A DNA stretch of 64,000 bases from HGM11788 sp964654945 (GCA_964654945.1 CAZZLN010000002.1:1-64000); one strand, 5' to 3'; positions 18,119 through 27,579 are shown, counted from the first letter of the stretch. The notes: generated by a model not told the origin, from the sequence alone. Numbers and translations are program-made.

Positions 18119-19057
18119 TTATTCAACCTCCTCATTCTTCTTGCCAAAAAGCTTTGCTCTGTATTCAGCAATAGTAGGATTAGAGCTGAATATCATCATA
18201 ACAATAAGTGCTATTGAATAAAATAACATTCTGTAATCTGCAAAGCTTCTTAAAAGCTCAGGAAGTGCAGTAAGAATAACAGCTGCAATAATTGAGCCTA
18301 ATATATTACCCATACCGCCTAAAACTACCATAACAAGAATTTCAATTGACATATTAAAATCAAAGGTTGCAGGTTTAAATATAGATACATTAAGTCCATA
18401 AAGAACACCTGCAACACCTGCAAAGAAAGCAGATATTACAAAAGCCGCAATCTTATAGTTTACTACATTAATACCAACTGACTCGGCAGCTATAACATTA
18501 TCTCTTATTGATTTTATAGCTCTGCCATGACGGGAATTAATAAGATTAGAAATTACAAGAATAGTGATTACCACAAGAGCATAAGCAAGAGTAAAATTAC
18601 TTACTGATTCTATACCCTTAGGACCGCCTGAGCCGCCTACAATATCAAGTGAATTTAAAATACTTCTTATAATTTCACCAAAACCAAGAGTAACAATTGC
18701 CAGATAGTCACCCTTTAATCTTAAAGCAGGAACACCGATTATAAAGCCAAATATTGCTGCCACAATACCGCCTAAAATAAATGCAACAGGCAGCTCAATA
18801 AATGCCGGCAAGCCTGAATATACCGTAAATATACAGCCTGCATACGCACCAACAGACATAAATCCTGCATGACCTAATGTAAGGTCACCAAGAAAGCCTA
18901 CAATAAGATTAAGAGAAACCGCAAGCATTACATTTACACATATTGGTACAAGCTGACCTGAAATTTGTCTTGGAAGAATTTTAAATTCGGTTAAAGCAGA
19001 TATTAATATGTAAATAGCCAATATAATGACTGCTATAATAATATTTTTCTTTTTCAT
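18119..19057 (-). CDS. livM: Branched-chain amino acid ABC transporter permease (LivM)
   Basis: LivM is a polytopic permease that pairs with LivH in the membrane. The 312-residue protein has about eight to ten hydrophobic helices and the family blocks GDLTLGHAGFMSVGAYAG, GVPALRLKGDYLAIVTLGFGEI and LVMVVLGGMGNILGSIIAA. AAGGTGG supports the ATG. It begins 12 nt after livH. Confidence 0.95.
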   Translation of the reverse strand: MKKKNIIIAVIILAIYILISALTEFKILPRQISGQLVPICVNVMLAVSLNLIVGFLGDLTLGHAGFMSVGAYAGCIFTVYSGLPAFIELPVAFILGGIVAAIFGFIIGVPALRLKGDYLAIVTLGFGEIIRSILNSLDIVGGSGGPKGIESVSNFTLAYALVVITILVISNLINSRHGRAIKSIRDNVIAAESVGINVVNYKIAAFVISAFFAGVAGVLYGLNVSIFKPATFDFNMSIEILVMVVLGGMGNILGSIIAAVILTALPELLRSFADYRMLFYSIALIVMMIFSSNPTIAEYRAKLFGKKNEEVE

Positions 19058-19069
19058 AACAATACCACC

Positions 19070-19957
19070 TTATACCTTAGTTGTTCTTTTCTTACCAAGA
19101 AGTCCTGTAGGTCTTACAAGAAGAACTACAATAAGTACTGCAAAAACAATTGCATCAGCAAGCTCAGTAGAAATATATCCCTTTGCAAAGCTTTCAATAA
19201 CGCCTAAAATTATTCCGCCAATCATAGCACCGGGAATAGAGCCGATACCTCCAAGTACAGCTGCTACAAAGGCTTTAATACCGGGCATAGCACCTGTATA
19301 CGGATCAACATATCCATAGCTTGATATAAAAAGAATACTCGCAATAGCTGCAAGAAATGAGCCAATTGCAAATGTAATAGAAATCGTTTTATTTACATTA
19401 ATACCCATAAGCTGTGCAGCTCCCTTATCCTCTGAAACTGCAAGCATAGCTTTTCCTGTTTTAGTAAAGTTTATAAAACTTACAAGTGCTATCATTATTA
19501 CAATTGTAACACCGAGAGTCAGCATTGCTTCAGCAGACAATACCACTCCCCCTATTTCAATTGAATAATTTGGAATAAGCGAGGCAACCTTTGTTGGTCT
19601 TGAACCAAACATTAAAAGAGCCACACTCTGGAGAAAATAGCTCACACCAATAGCTGTAATAAGAACAGCAAGAGGAGACGCATCCCTTAAAGGCTTATAG
19701 GCTATTTTTTCAATCACAACACCAAGTAAAGTACAGGTTATCATACATACTACAACCGGAACTATTATACTTAAATGAGGTGGAAGCACTAAACTCATAG
19801 CTGAAACAGACAGGGTATATGCGCCAATCATAATAATATCACCATGAGCAAAGTTAAGCATTTTAGCAATGCCATATACCATTGTGTAGCCAAGTGCCAT
19901 TAGTGCATATATACTGCCCAAACTTAAACCATTAATAAACTGCTGAATAAATATCAT
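19070..19957 (-). CDS. livH: Branched-chain amino acid ABC transporter permease (LivH)
   Basis: LivH is the partner permease. The 295-residue protein has the LivH signatures NGLSLGSIYALMALGYTMVYG, LNFAHGDIIMIGAY and FVAAVLGGIGSIPGAMIGG. The ATG at 19957 has AGGTGAG upstream; the longer open frame would begin inside the hairpin that separates livK from livH, so it is rejected. Confidence 0.95.
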   Translation of the reverse strand: MIFIQQFINGLSLGSIYALMALGYTMVYGIAKMLNFAHGDIIMIGAYTLSVSAMSLVLPPHLSIIVPVVVCMITCTLLGVVIEKIAYKPLRDASPLAVLITAIGVSYFLQSVALLMFGSRPTKVASLIPNYSIEIGGVVLSAEAMLTLGVTIVIMIALVSFINFTKTGKAMLAVSEDKGAAQLMGINVNKTISITFAIGSFLAAIASILFISSYGYVDPYTGAMPGIKAFVAAVLGGIGSIPGAMIGGIILGVIESFAKGYISTELADAIVFAVLIVVLLVRPTGLLGKKRTTKV

Positions 19958-19989
19958 TAACTCACCTGCCAAATAAAATTTAAAATAAA

Positions 19990-20015
19990 AGGGGCTACGA
20001 AACATCACAGCCCCT
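19990..20015 (-). terminator. Hairpin between livK and livH
   Basis: AGGGGCT pairs with AGCCCCT and the minus strand continues TTTTATTTT. Such a partial terminator after the binding-protein gene usually lowers permease expression relative to the binding protein. Confidence 0.8.
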
Positions 20016-20035
20016 AAAAAACATCATTGTTAAAA

Positions 20036-21172
20036 TTATTTTGCAATATACTGACCGTTTTCAATAACAGCAACCTTAGTTGATTTATTAGGTTCACCAT
20101 TTTCATCAAATGTCATATCACCTGTTAAACCATTAACTGTAATTTCAGTCATAGCACCAACAAGAGCTTCATTTGAAACATCGCCCTTAGTCTGTTCAAC
20201 AGCAGCCTTAATAGCATAAACTGCATCATAAGCATCAGCAGCAAACTGGTCAGGAGCAGCACCATATTTTTCAGTATAAACCTTTACAAATGCCTGAATG
20301 TTTTCACTAGGATCGGTTGCAACAAATGGAGTTAAATATGTAGCACCCTCAATATTCTTAGTGTCACCATTTAACTGCTCAATAACACCATCCCAGCCAT
20401 CACATCCATAATATGGAAGATTTATACCAAGTGAAGCAGCCTGATCTGAAACCTTAGCAACTTCTGCATAGTAAAATGGCAAGAAAATACTGTCAGCATC
20501 ACTTGACTGGATTTTAGTAAGCTGAGTCTTAAAGTCTACATCACCTTTAGTGAATGATTCGTCACATACAATCTGACCGCCAAGTTCAGTAAACTTGCTG
20601 ATAAAAGCATCATGAATACCTTTGCTGTATTCATCACCGTTATCATATATAACAGCAACCTTGCTGTTGCCGGCATCAATAATATACTGAGCCATTGTTT
20701 CTCCTTGAAGTGGATCAGTAAAACAAATTCTGAAAGCATTTGGCGCACTTGTACATTCAGCAGCAGAACCGCTTGGAGTAATCTGAAGAATACCATCCTT
20801 CTGGCTTTCACTTGACACAGCAATACTGCAGGCACTTGTAGTAGAACCTACAATTGCATTAACATTCTGATCCATAAGAACATTATAAGCATTTTTAGAT
20901 TTCTGCTCATCACATTCATCATCTTCAAAGAAAAGCTCAAACTGCTTGCCTTCAACACCACCTGCAGCATTGATTTCTTCTACAGCTATCTCGGCACCTT
21001 GCTTGCAGGATATACCATAGCTTGCAGCAGAACCTGTAAGAGGTCCAATACCGCCGATTTTAATTGTATCTGCAGATGCTGAATCACCGCTTGAAGAAGC
21101 CTCACCGCATCCCGCTGCACCAAAAGCTAAAACACCTGTAAGGAGTATAGCTGTTAATTTATTTAATTTCAT
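20036..21172 (-). CDS. livK: Branched-chain amino acid-binding lipoprotein (LivK)
   Basis: This is the extracellular substrate-binding protein of the Liv transporter. It has a lipoprotein signal (MKLNKLTAILLTGVLAFGAAGC) with the lipidated Cys after AFGAA, then a type I periplasmic-binding fold of about 350 residues. The fold opens with IKIGGIGPLTGSAASYG and contains the hinge-region block ADAYDAVYAIKAA. The ATG at 21172 was chosen because it starts the signal peptide; a TTG seven codons upstream overlaps the AAAGGGTG ribosome binding site. Ligand specificity (branched-chain versus other amino acids) cannot be fixed from sequence. It lies 45 nt after the IspH-S1 gene with no obvious terminator between. 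Confidence 0.93.
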   Translation of the reverse strand: MKLNKLTAILLTGVLAFGAAGCGEASSSGDSASADTIKIGGIGPLTGSAASYGISCKQGAEIAVEEINAAGGVEGKQFELFFEDDECDEQKSKNAYNVLMDQNVNAIVGSTTSACSIAVSSESQKDGILQITPSGSAAECTSAPNAFRICFTDPLQGETMAQYIIDAGNSKVAVIYDNGDEYSKGIHDAFISKFTELGGQIVCDESFTKGDVDFKTQLTKIQSSDADSIFLPFYYAEVAKVSDQAASLGINLPYYGCDGWDGVIEQLNGDTKNIEGATYLTPFVATDPSENIQAFVKVYTEKYGAAPDQFAADAYDAVYAIKAAVEQTKGDVSNEALVGAMTEITVNGLTGDMTFDENGEPNKSTKVAVIENGQYIAK

Positions 21173-21217
21173 ATTAAATTTACACCCTTTCAAATGTGTT
21201 AATATTTTACATAACTA

Positions 21218-23233
21218 TTATTCTTCAACAGGAGCTTCTTCAGCAGAAACTTCTGCAACAGGAGCTTCTTCTTCTGTAGGAGCTTCTTCAGCAGGAGCTT
21301 CTTCTTTTACAGGAGCTTCTGCAGCCTTTTCTGTCTTAGAAGGCTTTTCAAGAGTTTCCTTAATGCTTAAACTGATTTTCTTGTTTTCAGTATCAAGCTC
21401 GGTAACCTTAGCAGAAATTTCCTGACCGATTGTAAGCTCATCTTCAGGTTTTTCAACATGCTTATAAGCAATCTGAGAAATATGAACAAGACCATCGACG
21501 CCTTCTTCAAGCTCAACAAAGGCACCAAATGGCACCATTCTGACAACCTTGCCTGTTACAATATTGCCAACGGCATACTTTTCAGCAGCATTCTTCCAAG
21601 GGTCAGCATTTAAGTCTTTAAGAGATAAAGAAATCTTGCCCTTTTCCTGATTAACATCAAGAACAGTAACCTTTACTGAATCTCCAACCTTTAATACATC
21701 GGAAACTTTCTTTACTCTGCCCCAGCTCATTTCAGAAATATGAATAAGGCCATCAACACCACCAAGGTCAACAAATGCACCAAAATCTACGATACGGCTA
21801 ACAGTACCGTCTATTCTGTCTGTTGGCTTGATAGAAGCAAATACCTGTGCTCTCTTTTCGTCAATTTCTTTCTGAGCAAGTGCCTTTCTGCCTGCTACAA
21901 TTCTTCTCTTGCTTCTGTCAAATTCAAGAATATTAAAATCTAAGGTCTGACCAACAAATGTAGATAAATCTTCTACATATCTGTTAGAAATCTGTGAAGA
22001 TGGAACAAAAGCCCTTACACCGTTAATAATGGCAATTAAGCCGCCCTTAACCACTTCAACAACCTTTGCGCTAACAGTAGCATTATTATTATATGCTTCT
22101 TCAATAGCAAGAATGTTCTTGTCTGCATCAACTCTCTTTTTTGAAAGCTGAACATTCCCTTCACCGTCATTTACTCTGACAACAAATACTTCAATTTCGT
22201 CACCGGCTTTAACAACTTCAGCAGGGTTAATATTGTCATCACTGGAAAACTCATTTCTTGGGATAATACCATCTGACTTATAACCTAAATTTACAGAAAC
22301 CTCGCCTGTTTCTGATACGCCGATTACAGTACCCTTAACAATGTCATTAGTATGTAATGACACTAAAGAACTGTCAATCATCTCCTCAAAAGATTTGTTT
22401 TCAATTTCACTCATAGCTCTCACAGCCTCCTTTATTATCACTGGTGGCGTAGATGCACCAGCAGTTAATCCTATTTTATCATTAATTGAAAAATTTTTCA
22501 ACTGTAAATCGCAAATTGTTTCACATAAATATACATTTTTGCAAAATTTTTTGCTTATTTCGTATAATTTCTTGGTATTTGAACTGTTTTTATCACCCAG
22601 AACTATCATTTTATCCACACTTTTTGCAATTTCAACTGCTTCTTTTTGCCTTTCACTTGTTGCATTGCATATAGTATTAAACACTTCAATAGAATTATTC
22701 TCTCCTGTTAATAAAGAAATTATGTCATTAAATACATCAAGCTGAAATGTTGTCTGAACTACAAGAGCATATTTTTTAGTATTGTCAAGTTTAACATTTT
22801 TAGCTTCGTCTACAGAATTTATTATAATAGCTTGATTGTCACATCTGCCGTTTATTCCAATTATCTCAGGATGAACACTGTTTCCGATAATTATAATTAT
22901 CTTGCCCTCTTTGTGGTTTTTTTCAACTATATTATGAATTTTTTTAACAAAGGGGCAGGTACAGTCAGTATATTTAATTCCTTTTTTATCAAGCTGTTCA
23001 TATACCTTTGGAGGCACGCCATGAGAACGAATAATAAGCTCTCCGTTTTTAGCGGTATCAAGCTCCTCTGTGATTTTTATACCCTTTAATTCCAAATCAC
23101 CTGTCACATTTTTATTATGAATTATTGGTCCGTAGGTGTATATATTTTTTTGCCCTTCTTTACTATAGGCATAGTCAACCGCTCTTTTTACGCCGAAGCA
23201 GAAGCCGGCTGATTTTGCAAGTTTAATCTCCAT
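21218..23233 (-). CDS. ispH: IspH-ribosomal protein S1 fusion
   Basis: Residues 1-280 are HMBPP reductase, the last enzyme of the MEP isoprenoid pathway. The three [4Fe-4S] cysteines C12, C93 and C189 are in GFCFGVKRA, DCTCPFVKK and NTICNATSERQ, and HGVPP is at 71. Residues 295-625 hold four S1 RNA-binding domains (for example GTVSRIVDFGAFVDLGGVDG and GKVVRMVPFGAFVELEEGVD). The last 40 residues are a low-complexity Ala/Glu/Pro tail. Such fusions are known in Clostridia and are thought to give the S1-like ribosomal protein. The start has AAGGGGAT upstream and lies 2 nt after the preceding gene. Confidence 0.95.
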   Translation of the reverse strand: MEIKLAKSAGFCFGVKRAVDYAYSKEGQKNIYTYGPIIHNKNVTGDLELKGIKITEELDTAKNGELIIRSHGVPPKVYEQLDKKGIKYTDCTCPFVKKIHNIVEKNHKEGKIIIIIGNSVHPEIIGINGRCDNQAIIINSVDEAKNVKLDNTKKYALVVQTTFQLDVFNDIISLLTGENNSIEVFNTICNATSERQKEAVEIAKSVDKMIVLGDKNSSNTKKLYEISKKFCKNVYLCETICDLQLKNFSINDKIGLTAGASTPPVIIKEAVRAMSEIENKSFEEMIDSSLVSLHTNDIVKGTVIGVSETGEVSVNLGYKSDGIIPRNEFSSDDNINPAEVVKAGDEIEVFVVRVNDGEGNVQLSKKRVDADKNILAIEEAYNNNATVSAKVVEVVKGGLIAIINGVRAFVPSSQISNRYVEDLSTFVGQTLDFNILEFDRSKRRIVAGRKALAQKEIDEKRAQVFASIKPTDRIDGTVSRIVDFGAFVDLGGVDGLIHISEMSWGRVKKVSDVLKVGDSVKVTVLDVNQEKGKISLSLKDLNADPWKNAAEKYAVGNIVTGKVVRMVPFGAFVELEEGVDGLVHISQIAYKHVEKPEDELTIGQEISAKVTELDTENKKISLSIKETLEKPSKTEKAAEAPVKEEAPAEEAPTEEEAPVAEVSAEEAPVEE

Positions 23234-23235
23234 AC

Positions 23236-24258
23236 TTATCCCCTTACAATTTCAAGAATTTTATTTTTTACATCTTCAATTGTCATTTTAGAAGTATCTA
23301 TCACAATGGCATCCTCAGCTATTGCCAAAGGATTAACCTTTCTGTTTTTGTCAAAATTATCTCTTTCAATAATTTCTTCCACAATTTTATTATAATCAGC
23401 TTCTATCCCCTTTTCATAAAGCTCATTACATCTTCTTTTTGCTCTTTCGTCAACATTTGCATCAAGATATATCTTAACTCTTGCATTTGGTATAACATTT
23501 GTGCCTATATCTCTGCCGTCCATTACTACTTTATTACTTGCTGCAATATTTTTCTGCAAAGCTACAAGCTTTTGTCTTACCTCATAAATTGCAGCAACTT
23601 TAGATGCTGAATCAGCAACCTGCTGAGTTCTTATATCTGATGTTACATCTTCATCATCAAGATATATTCTTTGTAATCCTTTTTCAAATTTAAGCTCAAT
23701 TTTTATTTTGTCAAGATTTGAAACTACAGCTTCACTGTTTTTATAATCAATATTATTTTTAATGCAGTATAATCCAACTGTTCTATACATAGCACCGGTA
23801 TCAACATAAACATACTCAAGCTCAGCAGAAAGTAGCTTGGCAACAGTACTCTTTCCTGAACCTGCCGGTCCGTCAATTGCTATTGCTTCAAGGTTGTTTT
23901 TTTTTAGAATATCAGGTCTTAACTTCTGTGCATTTTTTAAATAAATATGATTCATATCTTTTTGAGCCTTATCAGTATTTATCATAACCATAGCTCTTAT
24001 GCACATTGGCAGGCTTCCGACAACATATAATTCCTGAAAACACATAAGAGAAGCTTCATTAATACCGATTTCTCTTGCAGCAACTGCGGGATATGCACAG
24101 TCTATATCCCCTGTGCATGAAAATGTTATTGAAATAATATCTTTTATATTTATATTATTATGAACTATAATTTCATTAAGCATTTCTTTTGTTGCCGAAT
24201 AGACTTCTTTTTTAATATTATGCTCAATTGTAATGGCTCCTCTTATTGTACAAATCAT
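23236..24258 (-). CDS. cmk: AroH chorismate mutase-cytidylate kinase fusion
   Basis: Residues 1-117 match the trimeric AroH chorismate mutase of Bacillus subtilis. The equivalents of its active-site residues are all present: R6 (TIRGA), C73 and E76 (CFQE), R88 (CIRAM) and Y106 (HIYLKN), ending with the conserved QKLRPDI. Residues 124-340 are a complete (d)CMP kinase with Walker A GPAGSGKST, the CMP-binding DTGAMYRT, MDGRDIGT and the lid region. One chain would therefore convert chorismate to prephenate and phosphorylate CMP. The ATG at 24258 has GGAG 8 nt upstream. It sits between the flavoprotein gene and ispH-S1, an order common in Clostridia for cmk alone. Confidence 0.93.
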   Translation of the reverse strand: MICTIRGAITIEHNIKKEVYSATKEMLNEIIVHNNINIKDIISITFSCTGDIDCAYPAVAAREIGINEASLMCFQELYVVGSLPMCIRAMVMINTDKAQKDMNHIYLKNAQKLRPDILKKNNLEAIAIDGPAGSGKSTVAKLLSAELEYVYVDTGAMYRTVGLYCIKNNIDYKNSEAVVSNLDKIKIELKFEKGLQRIYLDDEDVTSDIRTQQVADSASKVAAIYEVRQKLVALQKNIAASNKVVMDGRDIGTNVIPNARVKIYLDANVDERAKRRCNELYEKGIEADYNKIVEEIIERDNFDKNRKVNPLAIAEDAIVIDTSKMTIEDVKNKILEIVRG

Positions 24259-24295
24259 ATTTTTCACTCCATCTGTAAATTTTACACTATAAATT

Positions 24296-25519
24296 CTAGC
24301 AGTTTATACCTGCAAGATATGCTGTTGAAAAGGCTATTTGAAGATTATACCCTCCGGTAAAAGCATCGCAATCTATAACCTCACCTGCAAAATAAAGACC
24401 TTTTACAATTTTTGATTCCATTGTTGACGGATCTATTTCATCAACATTTACTCCTCCGCAGGTTACAACCGCTTCATTATAGCCTGTTGTATCAATAACT
24501 GTAAGCTCAAGCTTTTTAATTATATCAAGAAGCTTGGCTCTTTCTTCTTTTGTAATACTGTTTACTTTTTTTAGCTCATCAATACCGGAAAGCTTTATAA
24601 CAACAGGTATTATTTTTTGTGGAAGCAAATCTCCAAGAGCATTTTTAAAATCCTTGTTGCTGTATTTTTGAAAATCTCTCAGTATTCTGTTATCAAGTTC
24701 CCTATTGTCAAGAGCCGGCTTTAAATCTATATAAATTTTAGGCTTTTTATCTGTTTTATCATTTAAGTATCTGCTTGCTGAAAGCACTAAGGGTCCGCTT
24801 ATTCCATAATGTGTAAAAAGCATTTCACCAAAGCCTGAATAAACCTCTTCACTGTCAACTACAGCCTTTAAAGTAACATTTTTAAGGCTAAGCCCCATAA
24901 GTTCGGATACCCACTTTTCCTTTACCTTTAAAGGAACTAAAGACGGATAGCATTTTTTAATGCTGTGTCCAAGTGCTTCAGCAAATTTATAACCATCACC
25001 TGTTGAGCCCGTCATAGGATATGAAAGACCTCCCGTTGCTATAACAACACTGTCACATTTATATTCTTTTCCATTTGCAATCACTGCATTTACTGCTCCA
25101 TTTTTTTTAATAATTTTTGAAACAGCAGTATTAAAAAATATTTTAACACCATTCTTCTTTACAAAAGACGTCAAAGCTCTTACAATATCTCCGGATTTAT
25201 CAGACTTTGGAAAAGCTCTGTTTCCTCTTTCTATTTTAATGGGCACATTAAGCTCTTTTTCGAAAAAATCAATTGTATTCTGACTTGTAAATGAATAAAA
25301 AGCAGAATAAAGAAAATAAGGATTACCTATGGTGTTTGCAATTAAATTTTCAGGCTCGGAAGCATTTGTTATATTGCATCTGCCCTTACCTGTTATAAAC
25401 AGCTTTTTGCCAAATTTATCATTTTTTTCAAATATGGTAACCTTATTTCCGCTTTTAGCTGACAAGCCTGCCGCAAACATTCCGGCAGGGCCTCCGCCTA
25501 TAACAACTACATTTTTCAT
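24296..25519 (-). CDS. HI0933/BaiN-like FAD-dependent oxidoreductase
   Basis: This is a flavoprotein of the HI0933 (YhiN/BaiN, 'aminoacetone oxidase') family, about 407 residues. It has an N-terminal FAD dinucleotide fold (VVVIGGGPAGMFAAGLSAKSG), the family blocks KLFITGKGRCNITN and VIATGGLSYPMTGSTGDGY, and the C-terminal FAD motif GLYFAGEVIDCDAFTGGYNLQ. Physiological substrates of most members are unknown; BaiN reduces bile acid intermediates, but the name should not be transferred without tests. The ATG at 25519 follows AAAGGA. The gene precedes cmk, a common clostridial neighbour. Confidence 0.9.
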   Translation of the reverse strand: MKNVVVIGGGPAGMFAAGLSAKSGNKVTIFEKNDKFGKKLFITGKGRCNITNASEPENLIANTIGNPYFLYSAFYSFTSQNTIDFFEKELNVPIKIERGNRAFPKSDKSGDIVRALTSFVKKNGVKIFFNTAVSKIIKKNGAVNAVIANGKEYKCDSVVIATGGLSYPMTGSTGDGYKFAEALGHSIKKCYPSLVPLKVKEKWVSELMGLSLKNVTLKAVVDSEEVYSGFGEMLFTHYGISGPLVLSASRYLNDKTDKKPKIYIDLKPALDNRELDNRILRDFQKYSNKDFKNALGDLLPQKIIPVVIKLSGIDELKKVNSITKEERAKLLDIIKKLELTVIDTTGYNEAVVTCGGVNVDEIDPSTMESKIVKGLYFAGEVIDCDAFTGGYNLQIAFSTAYLAGINC

Positions 25520-25537
25520 AAGCAATTCCTTTATTTA

Positions 25538-26434
25538 TCAGGTATATTTTTTTTGTATGGCTGATGAGTATACCTGATATTCATTCCAAAGCTTTTCAAG
25601 TATATCTAAATTTTCAACAATATGGTCTTTCCTGTTCATACTTACAGCCACAAGAATAGAATTAATAAGACTGAGAGGTGCAACAAGACTGTCTATGAAG
25701 CTAACCATATCACTTCTTGCAATAAGAGATACATCAGCATTTTCAACCAAAGGCGACTTTTTACTGTCAGTTATAGCTACGGTTTTTGCTCCTTTCTTAT
25801 TTGCATATTCCAAGGATTTTACAGTTCTGGTTGAATATCTTGGAAAACTAAGACCAATAACAAGGTCATTTTCATTTATTCTGAATATTTCTTCAAAGGT
25901 TTCTGCAACAGAACCCATAGATACATCTCTCACATTTTTTCTCATTAAATTAAGATAAAATGAAAGAAAATAAGACAAAGCACCTGAGCTTCTTCCGCCG
26001 ATTATATATACATTTTTAGAATTTAATATATAATTAACTACTGTATCAAAATCTTCAATATTAATATCTGAAAGAGTTGATTGAATTCTCTCAGCATCAC
26101 CTGTAAGCACAGATTTTAAAATATGCTTATCATTTTTAATCATATGCTGATATGTTACTTTCATTCTTTCAGCTGCAGTAAGCTTTGTTTTTACAAGTTC
26201 TTCAAGAGCTTTTTGCAATTTAGGATACCCGTCATAACCAAGCTCTATTGCAAATCTTACAACTGTTGATTCACTTACACCTGCTATGGCACCAAGCTTT
26301 GCAGCAGTTAAATATACAGCTTCACCATAATGTTCTTTAATATAATTAGCTATTCTTTTTTGTCCTTTACTGAATTCTGACATTTTTTCGTCAATTAAAA
26401 ACAGTATATCTTTATTCTCAGGCAACTGTATCAC
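25538..26434 (-). CDS. MurR/RpiR family transcriptional regulator
   Basis: This 298-residue regulator has an N-terminal HTH_6 domain (residues 1-77, ending LGAIAGVSESTVVRFAIELGYDGYPKLQ) and a C-terminal SIS sugar-phosphate-binding domain from about 130 (YIIGGRSSGALSYFLSF, ending near VAPLSLINSILVAV). Members sense phosphosugars. There is no sugar operon beside it, so the target is unknown; it may regulate itself and the genes downstream. The start is uncertain: GTG at 26434 lies inside the AGAGGTG ribosome binding site, and a TTG at 26425, 7 nt after AGGTG, may be the real start. Confidence 0.9.
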   Translation of the reverse strand: MIQLPENKDILFLIDEKMSEFSKGQKRIANYIKEHYGEAVYLTAAKLGAIAGVSESTVVRFAIELGYDGYPKLQKALEELVKTKLTAAERMKVTYQHMIKNDKHILKSVLTGDAERIQSTLSDINIEDFDTVVNYILNSKNVYIIGGRSSGALSYFLSFYLNLMRKNVRDVSMGSVAETFEEIFRINENDLVIGLSFPRYSTRTVKSLEYANKKGAKTVAITDSKKSPLVENADVSLIARSDMVSFIDSLVAPLSLINSILVAVSMNRKDHIVENLDILEKLWNEYQVYSSAIQKKYT

Positions 26435-26455
26435 CTCTTTTATACTTTTAAATTT

Positions 26456-26484
26456 ATATTATCATAATTTTTTATTTTCGTCAA
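26456..26484 (-). promoter_or_regulatory. Sigma-A promoter of rpiR-type regulator
   Basis: On the minus strand TTGACG (26479-26484), 17 nt and TAATAT (26456-26461). This may be the main promoter for the regulator-flavoprotein-aroH/cmk-ispH/S1 run. Confidence 0.6.
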
Positions 26485-26514
26485 TTAATTATGCAATTAT
26501 GGTTATAAATAATT

Positions 26515-26550
26515 GCAAAAAAATAAACCTCAAGAATAAATCTCAAGGTT
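26515..26550 (-). terminator. Terminator after DUF3793 gene
   Basis: AACCTTGAG and CTTGAGGTT form a 9-bp stem with two wobbles around ATTTATT on the minus strand, followed by TATTTTTTTG. There is also a T-run on the plus side. Confidence 0.75.
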
Positions 26551-26556
26551 AATTTT

Positions 26557-27102
26557 TTATGCTGCTACAATTAAATCCTCAAATTTTTTGCCGCTATTAA
26601 AAAGCTTGACGTACATATTTGTACAATTTTTGTAAAGAGCAAATTTTTTCAGTGCAGTTTCCTCATTGCAGTATACTTTCCAATAGCCGCATAATTTAAA
26701 ATCATAGCCTCTGTTTTCAATAAATCCCTTAACATCTTCAGGGGGATAGCTTAAAAACAAGCCTATTTCATGAGGGAAGCATATACTGTCATTAATCCTT
26801 TGTTTAAGATGTTTCAAAAGACCCGAAGCGGAAAAATCCGTATATCCTCTATCTTTAAGAATACTGTTTGCAAGGGAATTTTTAACATCATATTCAAGGT
26901 TATGTTTTCTATAAACATATATTAATGAATAATTATCGGAGGACTTTATTATATCAATATAAACACCATATTTAAAAAGTGTATTTTCAATTTTTTTACA
27001 TTCTCTGATTACATTTTGTGCCTCAGCTTTATAATTAAAAAGGTTTCCTGTTTTTAATCCTGCCAAAACAGGTGCACAATGATTTATAAGCAATGTTTCC
27101 AT
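26557..27102 (-). CDS. DUF3793 family protein
   Basis: This 181-residue soluble protein is recognised as DUF3793 by the N-terminal LINHCAPVLAGLKTGNLFNY, the central SGLLKHLKQRIN and the FPHEIGLFLSYPPEDVKGFIENRG block near the middle. The function is unknown. In Clostridia these genes recur beside flavodoxins and iron-uptake genes, and that holds here: it lies 27 nt after the flavodoxin gene in the same transcript and so comes under the same palindromic operators. A role in iron or heme limitation is an inference from context only. Confidence 0.85.
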   Translation of the reverse strand: METLLINHCAPVLAGLKTGNLFNYKAEAQNVIRECKKIENTLFKYGVYIDIIKSSDNYSLIYVYRKHNLEYDVKNSLANSILKDRGYTDFSASGLLKHLKQRINDSICFPHEIGLFLSYPPEDVKGFIENRGYDFKLCGYWKVYCNEETALKKFALYKNCTNMYVKLFNSGKKFEDLIVAA

Positions 27103-27129
27103 AATATTCCTCCAATAAATTATACATTA

Positions 27130-27543
27130 TTACAGCTTTAAAAATCTACTGCCAAATTCTTTGCAGTCATTTAATCCTGCATCATCAGGTGCATCATTAA
27201 TTATTAAGCCGTTTTCAAAAAGCTCAGCTCCTGCATTTGTAACTCTTTCCTCCCAGTTACGCATCCATTCGCCGTCACCCCAGCCATATGAGCCGAATAA
27301 GGCTACTTTTTTGCCTTTTAACATCCCTTCAATTTCTGAAAATGCCGGTTCAAAAATGCTTTCTTCAAGAACCTCTGCACCCATTGCAGGACAGCCAAAA
27401 ATAAGCTTATCATAATTAGCTGTATCAGCTGCATTAAAATCAGAAATTTCTATTAACTGACCTTCAGCGCCATTGCATATTGCATTTGCCATTGCCTCTG
27501 TATTACCTGTACTGCTCCAATAAATTACCGGAATTTTGCACAT
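27130..27543 (-). CDS. Flavodoxin
   Basis: This 137-residue electron carrier binds FMN and can replace ferredoxin when iron is scarce. The FMN phosphate loop is SSTGNTEAMANAI at residues 10-22, and the ring-binding loops lie in FGCPAMGAEVLEE and FGSYGWGDGEWM. The ATG at 27543 has a strong AGGAGGTAAAC site; the longer frame adds only unconserved residues. The gene heads a two-gene unit with the DUF3793 gene, and two TTAG-n6-CTAA sites lie between promoter and start. This points to repression by a metal-responsive regulator. Confidence 0.95.
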   Translation of the reverse strand: MCKIPVIYWSSTGNTEAMANAICNGAEGQLIEISDFNAADTANYDKLIFGCPAMGAEVLEESIFEPAFSEIEGMLKGKKVALFGSYGWGDGEWMRNWEERVTNAGAELFENGLIINDAPDDAGLNDCKEFGSRFLKL

Positions 27544-27579
27544 ATGTTTACCTCCTTTGATTAGCATTATCAAACTTAG

